This document shows, one piece after another, positions 26,730 through 39,954 of a stretch of DNA of 64,000 nucleotides. Position numbers and translations under genes: made by a program. Position 1 is the first letter of the stretch. Every line of letters starts with the position of its first letter. Origin of the DNA: Peptococcaceae bacterium 1198_IL3148 (GTDB taxonomy: Bacteria > Bacillota > Desulfotomaculia > Desulfotomaculales > Desulfohalotomaculaceae); contig JBAIYS010000003.1 in the NCBI GenBank assembly GCA_036763105.1, positions 124,001-188,000 of the forward strand, written 5' to 3'. The notes under the pieces were generated by a model, which saw nothing but the letters and a program-made list of their open reading frames with translations, searched no databases and was not told the DNA's origin.

Positions 26730-27995
26730 TTAGAAGTTAAATTTTTTAAAAGCATTTTCTAAGTCGCCGCAATCTTCCCAGGAACCAATGGCAGCCATGG
26801 TAAATTGGTCCCCTTTAAACAGATCGCCCGCCACCCGTTGAATGTCTTCATTGGTTACTTTATAGACCCTTTCAACAATTTCATTTGGATGCAACACTTT
26901 GCCCATATACAGCTCGGATTTGCCTAACCTACTCATGCGGCTGTTCACATTTTCTAATGAAAGTAATAAACCGCCCTTCAACTGATCTTTAACCCTTTTT
27001 AGTTCCTCAGGGGTAATGCCATTTCGTGCAATATCCTTGATTTCTTTTAAAACTAACTCCAGCGCTTGATTGACATTTTCTTTTGACAAGCCAGCATAAA
27101 TACCTAAAATACCTGCATCTTGATATGAACTATGGTAGGAATAAACTGAGTACACTAAACCCCGCTGTTCCCGTATTTCCTGAAACAGTCTGGAGGATAA
27201 ACCGCCACCCAAAACAGTATTCATTATTTGCAATACATATATATCTTTATGTTCTATGTGATATCCTGGAACGCCAATAATCATATGTACCTGTTCTGTG
27301 CCCTTATTGTTGCAAGCTAAACCACTGACACCCTTCGGTACTTTGCTTTGACGGGGAGTATCATCAGCCTTTAACCTGCCAAATATAGGTGCTAGCTTAT
27401 CCACCACTTTGTCGTGCTTAATATTTCCCGCCACCGATATCACCATTTTATTAGGGGTGTAGTGTTTTTGATAAAAATCGATCAAATGGTCCCGATTGAC
27501 AGAATTAATAATTTCAGCAGTACCAATAATTGGTCGTCCTAACGGGTGGCCTTGCCACATTGTTTTAGTAAAGATGTCATGCACCAACTCATCCGGTGCA
27601 TCTTCATACATTTTTATTTCTTCAATAATTACATTTTTTTCTCGATCTATATCCTCTTGCGAAAATTTTGAATTAAAAAGCATGTCGGATAGCAAATCCA
27701 CCGACAAATCGAAATGTTCATCCAACACTTTGGTGTGATAACAAGTATATTCCTTAGTGGTGAAAGCATTGAGTTGCCCACCCACTGCATCTAATTCTTC
27801 AGCAATTTGCTTAGGAGTTCTTTTATGGGTGCCTTTAAACATCATGTGCTCTATAAAGTGGGATATGCCACTATTTTCATCATTTTCATCCCTTGAACCT
27901 ACGTTTACCCAAATACCAGTAGATATCGAGCGCACATGGGGTATTTCTTCAGACAATATACGAACACCATTATCTAATGTGGTCTTTTGGTACAT
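26730..27995 (-). CDS. M16 family zinc metallopeptidase
   Basis: This is a processing-peptidase-like M16B protein of 421 residues from ATG 27995 (GAGGAGG upstream). The inverted zinc motif HFIEH lies near residue 47, with the third ligand in EEIKMYED about 75 residues later, and the C-terminal half carries the usual GGGLSSRLFQEIREQRGL. The order pnp, deacetylase, M16 peptidase, ymxH matches the Bacillus mlpA (ymxG) neighbourhood, with the DacF gene added. The physiological substrate is unknown. Confidence 0.93.
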   Translation of the reverse strand: MYQKTTLDNGVRILSEEIPHVRSISTGIWVNVGSRDENDENSGISHFIEHMMFKGTHKRTPKQIAEELDAVGGQLNAFTTKEYTCYHTKVLDEHFDLSVDLLSDMLFNSKFSQEDIDREKNVIIEEIKMYEDAPDELVHDIFTKTMWQGHPLGRPIIGTAEIINSVNRDHLIDFYQKHYTPNKMVISVAGNIKHDKVVDKLAPIFGRLKADDTPRQSKVPKGVSGLACNNKGTEQVHMIIGVPGYHIEHKDIYVLQIMNTVLGGGLSSRLFQEIREQRGLVYSVYSYHSSYQDAGILGIYAGLSKENVNQALELVLKEIKDIARNGITPEELKRVKDQLKGGLLLSLENVNSRMSRLGKSELYMGKVLHPNEIVERVYKVTNEDIQRVAGDLFKGDQFTMAAIGSWEDCGDLENAFKKFNF

Positions 27996-28073
27996 CAAAT
28001 AACCTCCTCAAAATATGTGCAGTTACACTCCTTACTAATAATACATAAATTTATCCCCGTTTGGCAAACTTTT

Positions 28074-29201
28074 CTATAAATAATCACACATTCTTTGATA
28101 AATCAGTAAATGTTTCGGCAATTTTGTGACAGCGGACGCGGTAATTAAATCTACTCTGCCCACTTCCCGATCATTGACATTTACCGTTACCTCCCCCACT
28201 TTACAGTGTGCCCTCACCGGTGCAACCATTTGTCTTTCTAAAGTCAACCTTTGCTCAAAGGTGCCTTTATCCCACTTTGGTACCAGTATGTTCATGCTTT
28301 CTGCAGCAACTATTGGCACTGTTTGGTGATAACCATCTTCTACCCTTACCGTTGTAAAGTGTTCCCCCTTTGTCAATACCACCACTTCTTCAAAATTCTC
28401 CAAACCATAGTTTAATAACTTTAATGTATCACCATAACGGTCATCGCTATGCAACACCACCGCAATTAAGTGTCGGCCTTCTTTATTGGCTGATGTAACC
28501 AAACAGCAACCCGCAGCGTTTGTGGTACCGGTTTTGATACCGTCAACCCAGCTGTAGCTCCACAGTAGCTTGTTGGTGTTGCGCAAATAGCGATCCATAC
28601 CATCGGCATTTGCTATTACCCTTTGGCGGGTACGTACTATGTCACAAAATTTTTCGTTGGTCATGGCGTATTTAGCAAACATTGCTAAATCGTATGCCGA
28701 TGAGTGGTGTAAATCATTGGGTAACCCGTTGGTATTACAGAAGTGGGTATTGTATCCGCCTAAAATTTTAGCATGATGGTTCATAAAATTTACAAACATA
28801 TCTTCGCTGCCAGCAATATGTTCTGCTATCGCTACACAGGCATCGTTGCCTGAGCGAAGCATAGCACCATAGAGCAAATCATTTAACGTAAGTTTTTCGT
28901 AAGGTGTCAGGTGAATACTGGATTCCCCAATTGCTGCAGCCTTGGGACTGACAGAAACCAGCGTTTCCAAATTTCCACCTTCCAAAGCAATAATTGCAGT
29001 CATTATTTTGGTGGTGCTGGCCGGGGGGCATTTTTGTTGACTGTTCTTTTCGTATAAAACTTGGCCAGTTCTGCCATCAATCAATATGGCAGCATCAGCT
29101 GTTATATTGGGTGCATTGATAGATACATTTTGTCCATAGGCGGTATCAAATTTAACCAGGGAAAACGCCACCACAATCAAAAATATAATTCGATACTTCA
29201 A
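28074..29201 (-). CDS. D-alanyl-D-alanine carboxypeptidase (DacF/PBP5 type)
   Basis: This S11 peptidase trims the terminal D-Ala from peptidoglycan stem peptides outside the membrane. The 375 residues start with a signal peptide (about 1-23), then carry the active-site motifs STTK (62-65), SGN (117-119) and KTG (223-225), followed by the C-terminal PBP5 domain. The start is TTG 29201 with CTGGAG upstream. Its place among sporulation genes suggests DacF or DacB roles in spore cortex, but vegetative DacA cannot be excluded. Confidence 0.93.
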   Translation of the reverse strand: MKYRIIFLIVVAFSLVKFDTAYGQNVSINAPNITADAAILIDGRTGQVLYEKNSQQKCPPASTTKIMTAIIALEGGNLETLVSVSPKAAAIGESSIHLTPYEKLTLNDLLYGAMLRSGNDACVAIAEHIAGSEDMFVNFMNHHAKILGGYNTHFCNTNGLPNDLHHSSAYDLAMFAKYAMTNEKFCDIVRTRQRVIANADGMDRYLRNTNKLLWSYSWVDGIKTGTTNAAGCCLVTSANKEGRHLIAVVLHSDDRYGDTLKLLNYGLENFEEVVVLTKGEHFTTVRVEDGYHQTVPIVAAESMNILVPKWDKGTFEQRLTLERQMVAPVRAHCKVGEVTVNVNDREVGRVDLITASAVTKLPKHLLIYQRMCDYL

Positions 29202-29265
29202 TGTAAATCACTCCAGTATGTTTTGCCCTGATGTTAAGCGTACCCGATTAAATATTACTTAATAC

Positions 29266-29298
29266 CACAAAGAGGACCCATTTTGAGCCCTCTTTGTG
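29266..29298 (-). terminator. Polysaccharide deacetylase gene terminator
   Basis: A 10-bp stem (CACAAAGAGG with its complement) lies just beyond the deacetylase stop codon. Confidence 0.65.
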
Positions 29299-29303
29299 AT
29301 ATT

Positions 29304-30047
29304 TTATTTTTCTGCCGTTGGGTTTTGCTCTTCTGCAGTGGATTGAATCATTTCAGAAACTTTAACAAATTTGTAGCCGTTCTGTTTTAATTCTTTAATC
29401 ATCTCTGGTAGAGCTTTGACAGTAGGAGCAGTGGGATGCATTAAGACAATGGCACCATTATGGGCTTTTTGAGTTACCCGTTGGGTAATGACTTCCGGAG
29501 CCGGCCGTTGCCAATCTATAGTGTCCACACTCCACAAAATACATTGGTAATTAGCTTCTTCACAGGCCGCTAACACCGCTTTACCCCTTTCCCCATAAGG
29601 TGGAGCAAACAAATTTATAGGTTTACCAGTTATTTGGGTAATAATACTTTCTGATTTTTTTATTTCACGCAAATTTCCATCCTTAGTTAAATGATCGGGA
29701 TGGGGATGCGAATAGCCATGGCTACCAATCTCATGCCCTTGGTAAGAAATCTCTTTTAATAATTCAGGATACTTCTCTGCCCATTGACCGCCAATAAAAA
29801 AAGTTGCCTTAATATCATTTGCTTGCATAATTTTTAACATCTGAGGCAAATACTCTTCTCCCCAATATACATTTACCGTTAACGCAATTTCTTTTTTTGT
29901 ATCAGATCCTTGATAGATTGGGGCAAGGGTTGTTTCTGCATAACGATCGCGCATAGCTAAATAGCCGATGGTGATAAACATTGTCAGTAGCAATAACCAG
30001 GCTATCAGCCGAAAGGCAAAATTTTTTCTAAAATACAATATTCTCAT
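29304..30047 (-). CDS. Polysaccharide deacetylase (YlxY-like)
   Basis: This is a carbohydrate esterase family 4 protein of 247 residues with one N-terminal membrane helix (about 12-30). The NodB domain shows the first motif with catalytic Asp changed (ALTVNVYWGE rather than the usual F/TFDDG), the metal-binding GSHGYSHPHPDHL, and the RAPPYGE-like FAPPYGERGK. The locus after pnp is that of Bacillus ylxY. The missing Asp-Asp of motif 1 suggests reduced or no deacetylase activity, as known for some YlxY-type members. Its role in spores is inferred. Confidence 0.88.
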   Translation of the reverse strand: MRILYFRKNFAFRLIAWLLLLTMFITIGYLAMRDRYAETTLAPIYQGSDTKKEIALTVNVYWGEEYLPQMLKIMQANDIKATFFIGGQWAEKYPELLKEISYQGHEIGSHGYSHPHPDHLTKDGNLREIKKSESIITQITGKPINLFAPPYGERGKAVLAACEEANYQCILWSVDTIDWQRPAPEVITQRVTQKAHNGAIVLMHPTAPTVKALPEMIKELKQNGYKFVKVSEMIQSTAEEQNPTAEK

Positions 30048-30138
30048 ATTCTTCTAATCCCTCCCTTTCTACTAAGACAAATTTATGCGTAATGGTCTTC
30101 CAATATACAAAAGGGTGGAAAGAAATGAAAACACAATA

Positions 30139-30166
30139 AAAACCCCATCAAGTTGATGAGGTTTTG
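30139..30166 (-). terminator. pnp terminator
   Basis: A hairpin of about 11 bp (AAAACC and CATCA arms with one unpaired base) directly follows the pnp stop; its 3' arm is followed by TTTATTGTGTTTTC on the minus strand. Confidence 0.65.
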
Positions 30167-30172
30167 CCATCG

Positions 30173-32392
30173 TTAAAACTTTTTATTTGGTACCCTTGGT
30201 TTACGCGGAGGACGATTAGCAGGTTTTTTTTCATTTTCCACATAACCCTCGGGTGGTTCCATCGCTTCTTTTTTAGATAACTTTAAGCGACCCATGTTAT
30301 CATAACCCAGTGCTTTTACTGTAATTTGATCGCCCTCTTTAACAACGTCTTCCACTTTTTCTACTCGGTTGTAGGCCAGTTGTGAAATATGCACTAAACC
30401 TTCTTTTCCTTGTAATCCCATCACTCCGGGAATCACTTCCACAAAAGCACCAAAGTCAGTTACTTTGACAACTTTGCCTGTGTATATTTCACCAGCTTGT
30501 ACATCAGAGGTAATCATTTCAATAATTTCGTGGGCTTTCTTACCAGCGTCACGATTAACGGCGGAAATAAATACTCGTCCATCATCTTCAATGTCAATAT
30601 CGGCACCGGTTTCTTCAACAATCCGTTTAATAATTTTGCCACCAGGCCCGATGACATCTCTAATCTTTTCGGGATCGATGTGTGTGCTAATAATTGCCGG
30701 AGCATGAACAGAAATTTCTTCACGCGGATTGGAGATCACTGCCAACATTTTGTTTAAAATATGCATCCGGCCTTCATGGGCTTGGGCTAAAGCTTGTTCA
30801 AAAACTTCTCTGCTGATTCCAGCTATTTTTATGTCCATTTGCAGAGCTGTGATACCCTTTTCGGTACCAGCAACTTTAAAGTCCATATCACCCAGAGCAT
30901 CTTCGATACCTTGGATATCTGTTAAAACAGTGAATTTATCGTCTTCTTTAATCAAACCCATAGCAACACCGGACACCGGTGCTTTTATTTTTACTCCAGC
31001 ATCCATAAGTGCTAAAGTACTACCACATACACTACCCATGGAAGTGGAACCGTTGGATTCTAAGGCCTCAGATACCACACGAATGGTATAAGGAAATTCA
31101 TTTTCTGGTGGTAAAACTGGTACTAAAGCTCGCTCCGCTAGCGCACCATGTCCAATTTCTCGTCTTCCCGGTGAACGCACTGGCTTAGTTTCACCAGTAC
31201 TAAAGGGAGGAAAATTGTAATGGTGCATGTAACGTTTGGTTTCTTCGGCACCCAAGCCGTCTAAAATTTGCTCTTCACTAACCCGACCCAATGTGGCTAT
31301 TGAAAGAATTTGCGTTTGCCCCCGGGTAAACAAACCACTGCCGTGAGCACGGGGCAGTATTCCCACTTCCACTGAAATGGGACGTACTTCGGTAATGGCA
31401 CGACCATCAATGCGTACTCTCTCCTCAGTGATCATTCTGCGCATTACTTTCTTTTCCATCATACTGATCAACTCATGGATTGTTGGCAGATCATCTTCAG
31501 TAAATTCTTCCACAAGTTGATTAATTAGGTTTTCTGTCACTTCCTCCAGTAGGGCTTCCCGTTCTTTCTTAGACAGTCGCTCTGCGGAACATTTATGAAT
31601 TGCTTCAGTGAATTTTTCATCAGCCAACGCAGTTACTTTCTGTTCCAGCACTGGATCATACTCTGGTAATTCTAAAACAAATTTTTCTTTAGCCAATCCC
31701 ATGGCTAACGCTTCTTGGCGAAATTCTTCAATCATTTCTACAATTTGTTGGGTTACACTGTGACCAAACATAATGCCTTCCAACACGACATCTTCTGGCA
31801 GTTCATTAATACCGGCCTCTACCATCATCACGGCATCTTTAGTTCCGGCAACCACCAAATGCATTTCACTTTGTTCCTGTTGGGCCACCGTTGGATTAAC
31901 GATAAACTGGTTGTCCACTCTACCTACAATGGTACCGCCAATGGGACCTTGAAAGGGGATATTTGATATATGTAGCGCAGCAGAGGCGCCAATCATCGCT
32001 GCAATTTCTGGTGCATTGTCCTGATCCACTGATAACACAGTGGCAATTACTTGCACCTCATTGCGCAGTTTTTTATTAAATAAAGGTCTGATAGGTCTAT
32101 CGATAAGCCTTGATGAAAGTATCGCCTTTTCACTGGGGCGACCCTCTCTTTTAATAAAGCCGCCTGGAATTTTACCTACAGCATACATTCTTTCTTCATA
32201 ATCTACCGTTAATGGAAAGAAATCTAAACCTTCCCGGGGGTTTTTTGACATGGTAGCAGTTACTAACACCACAGTTTCCCCATAGCGCACCAAAACTGCA
32301 CCACCAGCTTGTTTAGCCACCCGTCCGGTTTCTAACACAAGATTGCGACCACCAAGGTTTATCTCCTTTCTGAGGATGTTGGGTTGCGTCAT
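30173..32392 (-). CDS. pnp: Polyribonucleotide nucleotidyltransferase
   Basis: PNPase degrades RNA 3' to 5' by phosphorolysis and is a degradosome component. From ATG 32392 (AGGAGG upstream) it has 739 residues: two RNase PH domains (first with [14 protein letters not shown], second with [15 protein letters not shown] and the active-site [19 protein letters not shown]), a KH domain ([12 protein letters not shown]) and an S1 domain ([12 protein letters not shown]). The C-terminus is short and basic ([12 protein letters not shown]). It follows rpsO, the classic order; a 175-base gap between them contains no gene and no clear promoter. Confidence 0.97.
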   Translation of the reverse strand: MTQPNILRKEINLGGRNLVLETGRVAKQAGGAVLVRYGETVVLVTATMSKNPREGLDFFPLTVDYEERMYAVGKIPGGFIKREGRPSEKAILSSRLIDRPIRPLFNKKLRNEVQVIATVLSVDQDNAPEIAAMIGASAALHISNIPFQGPIGGTIVGRVDNQFIVNPTVAQQEQSEMHLVVAGTKDAVMMVEAGINELPEDVVLEGIMFGHSVTQQIVEMIEEFRQEALAMGLAKEKFVLELPEYDPVLEQKVTALADEKFTEAIHKCSAERLSKKEREALLEEVTENLINQLVEEFTEDDLPTIHELISMMEKKVMRRMITEERVRIDGRAITEVRPISVEVGILPRAHGSGLFTRGQTQILSIATLGRVSEEQILDGLGAEETKRYMHHYNFPPFSTGETKPVRSPGRREIGHGALAERALVPVLPPENEFPYTIRVVSEALESNGSTSMGSVCGSTLALMDAGVKIKAPVSGVAMGLIKEDDKFTVLTDIQGIEDALGDMDFKVAGTEKGITALQMDIKIAGISREVFEQALAQAHEGRMHILNKMLAVISNPREEISVHAPAIISTHIDPEKIRDVIGPGGKIIKRIVEETGADIDIEDDGRVFISAVNRDAGKKAHEIIEMITSDVQAGEIYTGKVVKVTDFGAFVEVIPGVMGLQGKEGLVHISQLAYNRVEKVEDVVKEGDQITVKALGYDNMGRLKLSKKEAMEPPEGYVENEKKPANRPPRKPRVPNKKF

Positions 32393-32570
32393 TGAATTAC
32401 CTCCTGAATATTTCATTTAAGTTTTATGTGTTGTTTAATAAATATTTGGTTGTGCTGCACCATTAATTACCTATTGTCTGCATGTTCTACATATGTAATA
32501 TTATTTCCTTTTATTTATGGATAAAATACAGCTAAATACTAAAATTAACTACAAGTGACTACTATACAAG

Positions 32571-32597
32571 AAAAAGCGGGTAAAAACCCGCCTTTTC
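32571..32597 (-). terminator. rpsO terminator
   Basis: A hairpin of about 10 bp built on CGGGT/ACCCG with A/T flanks is followed by TTTTTCTTG on the minus strand. It overlaps the region just after the rpsO stop. Confidence 0.8.
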
Positions 32598-32867
32598 TTA
32601 CTTGCGCAAACCTAATTTTTCAATGATTGCACGGTAACGATCGAAATCACGGTCACGTAAGTAGTTCAATAGAGCACGACGATGACCAACCATTTTTAGC
32701 AGACCACGACGAGAGTGGTGGTCCTTCTTATGGGTTTTCAGGTGGTCTGTGAGGTAATTGATGCGCTCAGTTAAAATTGCAATTTGAACTTCTGGTGAAC
32801 CGGTATCATTTTCATGAGTTTTAAACTTTTCAATAATACCTTGTTTCTTTTCTGCATTCAACGCCAT
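32598..32867 (-). CDS. rpsO: 30S ribosomal protein S15
   Basis: S15 binds 16S rRNA in the platform of the small subunit. The 89 residues are the standard length, with the signature [19 protein letters not shown] and [24 protein letters not shown] lies nine bases before the ATG. A short leader hairpin (CGTTA paired with TAACG near 32896-32926) could serve S15 autocontrol, but this is unproven. It precedes pnp. Confidence 0.98.
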   Translation of the reverse strand: MALNAEKKQGIIEKFKTHENDTGSPEVQIAILTERINYLTDHLKTHKKDHHSRRGLLKMVGHRRALLNYLRDRDFDRYRAIIEKLGLRK

Positions 32868-32954
32868 GTAGTTTCACCTCCTAAATTAGTATCACCGTTA
32901 GCCAAGCAAACCGCCGGAGTTAACGAATTCCCTAGCTAGCAGTTATTTGGAAAA

Positions 32955-33176
32955 TTACTTTCCAATTATGGTAATTACCAAACGGCCATTTGGGATGTCC
33001 TTGGCGACAATATCAAACATTCGGCCTGATTTGGCAAAAAAACCCCTAAAACGTGTTGCAGCAGGAATGCGTCCAGGTATACCCTTGGCAGCAATAATAA
33101 TATCTTGGGTGGTTATTTTATCCTGTCGCATATCCTTGAGTCTCTTGCGAGCGTGCTCGGTTACAATTATTCGCAT
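32955..33176 (-). CDS. DUF4258-like small protein
   Basis: The 73-residue protein begins MRIIVTEHARKRLKDMRQDK and ends with a beta-rich KDIPNGRLVITIIGK. That pattern (HA-x2-R-x2 ... ITTQDI ... G-x-V/L-VIT) fits DUF4258, whose members share a fold with some RelE/BrnT-like toxins. It starts 11 bases after the stop of the 89-residue gene upstream, with only a weak CAGG ribosome site. The two form a small insertion between ribF and rpsO. A toxin role is a guess only. Confidence 0.6.
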   Translation of the reverse strand: MRIIVTEHARKRLKDMRQDKITTQDIIIAAKGIPGRIPAATRFRGFFAKSGRMFDIVAKDIPNGRLVITIIGK

Positions 33177-33187
33177 AACTAGCCTGA

Positions 33188-33421
33188 CTAACAGCCCATG
33201 CTGTGCTGTCCAAATTCTTCATCGTTTTGAGCCAGAAATGCAAATAACGCATCTTGAAACGCCACCAACCTTACATTATCCATATTGGACTTTACATATT
33301 GGGTTTCAAGTTCTCTTTTTAGGCTTTGAAATTCATCAGATAGGCATATTAAAGCTATATGATTAAGCCAAAGTTTAATCTCTTCATCAGGGGAATCACA
33401 TTTGGGTACTCCCACTGGCAA
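33188..33421 (-). CDS. Small protein of unknown function
   Basis: The protein has about 78 residues with TTG 33421 as start (AAGGAG four to five bases upstream); GTG 33415 or an upstream start at 33457 are alternatives. It is helical and acidic, with SPDEEIKLWLNHIALICLSD and a C-terminal FGQHSMGC. I recognise no family and see no membrane segment. It is probably co-transcribed with the DUF4258-like gene. Confidence 0.55.
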   Translation of the reverse strand: MPVGVPKCDSPDEEIKLWLNHIALICLSDEFQSLKRELETQYVKSNMDNVRLVAFQDALFAFLAQNDEEFGQHSMGC

Positions 33422-33545
33422 CCGTCTCCTTTCTTTGTGTACAGACGTTTGCCGCATTTAATTGTAGCATAAACTAGAGCGATTGTAAATTAATGTTTTA
33501 AATTATTTATATTAGGGGAGTGGCCAAAATATTTTTGGTATTTCT

Positions 33546-34475
33546 TTACACTCGATTGCTTATGGTCATTTCAATATCTTGATTAATTTGAGTAATTAAG
33601 TCACTCACTGAATTGAAACGTTTTTCATTGCGCAATCTTCTTAAAAATTTAACTACAATGGTGTCACCATAAATATCGTCATTAAAATCCAGTAAGTGTA
33701 CTTCTAAGTTGCGGTAATTACTTTGGCCATTAAATGTTGGCTTGGTACCAATATTGGCAACACCTAAATAAGTGTCATCATTTATTTCCACATGTACACT
33801 GTAAACCCCATTGGCAGGGGATAACAGTTTGTCGCTCAACTCCAAATTAGCTGTGGGAAAGCCAATGGTGTTACCTCTACGGTCACCGGTTACCACAATC
33901 CCTTCAACAAAGGGGGTATAACCTAAAAACTTGGTGGCCTTTTCCACTTCACCTTCTAAGAGCATTTTGCGAATTAATGTACTGCTAACCACCTGATCAT
34001 TTATAGTTACCGGCTCGATTACTTGTAGAGTATAACCATACTTTTCTTGATATTTCTTTAGCGTAGTAACATCCCCCAAACCGCGGTTGCCAAAAGTATA
34101 ATTATAACCTACAACTATTCCCTGTACAGCCAACTCCTCAAATAATATATCATTTATAAACTGTTCGGGGGTCATGTTGGCAAAGTCAAGATTAAAGGGA
34201 ATAGATAGTAAAGCATCAATTCCCAAGCACTGCATCATTTTCTCTTTAGCCTGCTGAGATAACAATTTGGGTGGCTCATCTTTAGGTGACAGTACTGCCA
34301 ATGGATGGGGGTCAAAGGTCATAACAATAGCAGTACCTTCATTATTTTTGGCAGTATTGATTACTTGCTTAATCAGTTTTTGATGACCAATATGTACTCC
34401 GTCAAAGTTTCCTATACCAACCACAATGTTGTGGAATTTATTTTTTAGTCCTTTGAAGGAATTTAAGACAATCAT
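33546..34475 (-). CDS. ribF: Bifunctional riboflavin kinase/FAD synthetase
   Basis: RibF converts riboflavin to FMN and then FAD. The 309 residues have an N-terminal adenylyltransferase domain with GIGNFDGVHIGHQKLI and the later VSSTLIRKML, and a C-terminal kinase domain with GDRRGNTIGFPTANLEL. AGGAGG precedes the ATG. It follows truB by 100 bases, as in Bacillus ribC. Confidence 0.97.
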   Translation of the reverse strand: MIVLNSFKGLKNKFHNIVVGIGNFDGVHIGHQKLIKQVINTAKNNEGTAIVMTFDPHPLAVLSPKDEPPKLLSQQAKEKMMQCLGIDALLSIPFNLDFANMTPEQFINDILFEELAVQGIVVGYNYTFGNRGLGDVTTLKKYQEKYGYTLQVIEPVTINDQVVSSTLIRKMLLEGEVEKATKFLGYTPFVEGIVVTGDRRGNTIGFPTANLELSDKLLSPANGVYSVHVEINDDTYLGVANIGTKPTFNGQSNYRNLEVHLLDFNDDIYGDTIVVKFLRRLRNEKRFNSVSDLITQINQDIEMTISNRV

Positions 34476-34576
34476 TAGTGCATTCCTCCTAAAGTTACAG
34501 CCGGCATTAAGTTTGCCCGCCTGGTCCCTTTATAAATAACACGTTGCTTTATTATAGGTATGTAGAAAATATCAGT

Positions 34577-35509
34577 TTAGAGATTAATTTGCAATATACA
34601 TATTGGTTTATACACCAGTCGTGTTTCCGGTTCAATTTCCATCTGCACTTCCGCTAAAGCCAATAGTTCATTGTTAGCCTTTAGCCTAACTATTTCTCCA
34701 ACTTCAAGTTGTTTTGGCTGCTGCTGCACTCCTGGGGGGTACAATTTAGCACCGGACAAAACCGACTTAATTGCTTTATCTTTCACCAATACCTGTGGAT
34801 AATCTAACAGGGCATCATCCATTGAAATTAAAACCTCAGAGGCATTTGCTCTATTTTGCAAATCCTCAATAGTCACTGTATTTTCTATTTTAAAAGCACC
34901 GACACCAGTCCTCAGTAAAAAACTCATATGAGCGCCAACACCTAATTTATCACCGATATCATCACATAGTGTCCGAATATATGTCCCTTTAGAACAATGA
35001 ACATCAAACAACACCCGGGGATGCTCGGTACCCCAACCGGTAGACCACACCAGATCAATACTATAAATATTGACACTGCGGGCCGGTCGCTCTATTTCAA
35101 CGCCTTGACGGTGTAAATCATATAATTTTTTACCACCAATTTTAATGGCGGAAGTCATTGGCGGTACCTGTTGAATATTGCCCACAAAGCCATTTAATAT
35201 CTGTCTAAAATCCAATTCTGTGATGGCCGAGGCATCTATATTCCTCAACACCCGCCCCTCTGCGTCCAAAGAATCAGTTTTAATTCCCAGTGTTATCTCT
35301 GCTCGATAAAATTTATCGGCACCTGTAATATATTGGGAAATTTTAGTGGCCCTGCCCACTGTTATCGGCAACACACCTGCAGCGGCAGGATCTAAAGTGC
35401 CAGTATGTCCCACTTTTTTGGTTTTAAACACTTTGCGTACCAAGTCCACCACATCGTGGGATGTCATTCCAGGTGGCTTTAAAATATTTACAACACCTGT
35501 TCCATTCAT
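34577..35509 (-). CDS. truB: tRNA pseudouridine-55 synthase
   Basis: TruB makes the pseudouridine at position 55 in the T loop of tRNAs. The 310 residues keep the catalytic Asp40 in GHTGTLDPAAAGVLP, the KAPPM-like region (QVPPMTSAIKIGGKKLYDL) and a C-terminal PUA domain. It starts immediately after the nrnA stop, so they are translated together. Confidence 0.97.
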   Translation of the reverse strand: MNGTGVVNILKPPGMTSHDVVDLVRKVFKTKKVGHTGTLDPAAAGVLPITVGRATKISQYITGADKFYRAEITLGIKTDSLDAEGRVLRNIDASAITELDFRQILNGFVGNIQQVPPMTSAIKIGGKKLYDLHRQGVEIERPARSVNIYSIDLVWSTGWGTEHPRVLFDVHCSKGTYIRTLCDDIGDKLGVGAHMSFLLRTGVGAFKIENTVTIEDLQNRANASEVLISMDDALLDYPQVLVKDKAIKSVLSGAKLYPPGVQQQPKQLEVGEIVRLKANNELLALAEVQMEIEPETRLVYKPICILQINL

Positions 35510-35510
35510 G

Positions 35511-36482
35511 CTATTGTCCTCTTTTAACTGCAGCCAAAGCAGCTGTGATCACTTTTTCTTTTACTTCTTCTATATTGCCAGCCATTTGACAACCAGAAGC
35601 TCTTTTATGTCCACCGCCGCCAAATAACCCAGCCAGCTGATTGACATCGACATAATAATTGGAACGCATACCAACTTTTATCATATTAGGGGCCTGCTCT
35701 CTAAATAAAAGTGCCACTTCCACACCTTTTATTTGTCGGGGGTAACTAATTAGGTTGTCGGTATGCTCGTCCTTGGCCCCGGTCTTTTCTTTGCTGGTCC
35801 AGTCAAAGGAAATCCAAGCAACTTTACCACATTGGGATACCGTTAAAGTTGGCAATGCTTCCTTAAGTACTTTGATCACTTCTAACGGCTTTTCATCAAA
35901 GATTAATTTAGAAAGCCTAGCCACTGGCACCCCACACTCCAGTAAAGATGCCACACGCCTATGGGTTTCTGCAGAGGTTCCCTCGTATCTGAAGGAACCT
36001 GTATCGGTGACAATGGCAGTATATAAATTGATCGCCATCTCTTTATCGATCACAGTACCCATTTCCACTAATAAATCATAGATTATTTCACCGGTGGCAG
36101 CGGCCTGAGAGTCAATATAACTCAGATCACCGAAGGTGGATTCGCTGGCATGATGGTCTATGTTCACCACCGTAACCCCATCATTAAGTAGACTAACCAG
36201 ATGCTTACCTAGACGGTCAGGTACCGAGCAGTCCACCACAATGAACGTATCGTACTGTTGTGCCGGCAAACCATGAACCACCAAATCAGCACCGGGCAAA
36301 AACAGATAGTTGTCTGGCAATGGATCAGGGCTGGCCATGGTGACCTTTTTACCAGCCTTCTTTAAAGCCAACCCCAATGCAATGGTTGAACCAATACTAT
36401 CCCCATCGGGCGTTATATGCCCCGAAATAATAACATTTTGTGAGGCTTTTAAGGCCATTGCAATATCCGCCAGACTATTCAT
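35511..36482 (-). CDS. nrnA: Nano-RNase/pAp phosphatase NrnA (DHH family)
   Basis: NrnA cleaves very short RNA oligomers to mononucleotides and removes phosphate from pAp. Its 323 residues contain the DHH domain (GHITPDGDSIGS near 22, VVDCSVPDR, NIDHHAS) and the DHHA1 domain ending in GGGGHKRASG. It overlaps rbfA by eight bases and sits in the rbfA-nrnA-truB-ribF chain common in Firmicutes. Confidence 0.95.
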   Translation of the reverse strand: MNSLADIAMALKASQNVIISGHITPDGDSIGSTIALGLALKKAGKKVTMASPDPLPDNYLFLPGADLVVHGLPAQQYDTFIVVDCSVPDRLGKHLVSLLNDGVTVVNIDHHASESTFGDLSYIDSQAAATGEIIYDLLVEMGTVIDKEMAINLYTAIVTDTGSFRYEGTSAETHRRVASLLECGVPVARLSKLIFDEKPLEVIKVLKEALPTLTVSQCGKVAWISFDWTSKEKTGAKDEHTDNLISYPRQIKGVEVALLFREQAPNMIKVGMRSNYYVDVNQLAGLFGGGGHKRASGCQMAGNIEEVKEKVITAALAAVKRGQ

Positions 36483-36837
36483 TGCGCGTTTGATCCTCTT
36501 TAATTTCTACTTGTTTTAATACCTCCATGATTTTAACTCCATGGCTGATGGATGAATCCAATTCAAAAATAATTTCTGGTGTGAAACGCACCTTTAACCG
36601 TTTACTTAACTCGGTACGAATGTAACCCTGGGCATTTTTTAGTGCCTTAATCGTTTCTTTAGCTTTGGCATCATCACCCAACACGCTAACATATATCTTT
36701 GCATGCCGCTTGTCACCGGAAACCTCCACCATTGTGATGCTGGCAAATCCCACTCGCGGGTCCTTTAGCCCGTGCTGAATTATCTCAGCCACTTGTTGCT
36801 TAATGGTTTCCGCCATTCTACTTGTGCGGTGTGACAT
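36475..36837 (-). CDS. rbfA: 30S ribosome-binding factor A
   Basis: RbfA aids maturation of the 16S rRNA 5' end and 30S assembly. From ATG 36837 (GGAGGTGTG upstream) it has 120 residues, with the KH-like fold and typical ISHGVKIMEVLKQV end. It lies 29 bases after infB and overlaps nrnA, all in the nusA-infB operon. Confidence 0.96.
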   Translation of the reverse strand: MSHRTSRMAETIKQQVAEIIQHGLKDPRVGFASITMVEVSGDKRHAKIYVSVLGDDAKAKETIKALKNAQGYIRTELSKRLKVRFTPEIIFELDSSISHGVKIMEVLKQVEIKEDQTRNE

Positions 36838-36866
36838 CCAACACACCTCCTGTAATTTAGATATTA

Positions 36867-39946
<3,080 letters not shown>

Positions 39947-39954
<8 letters not shown>

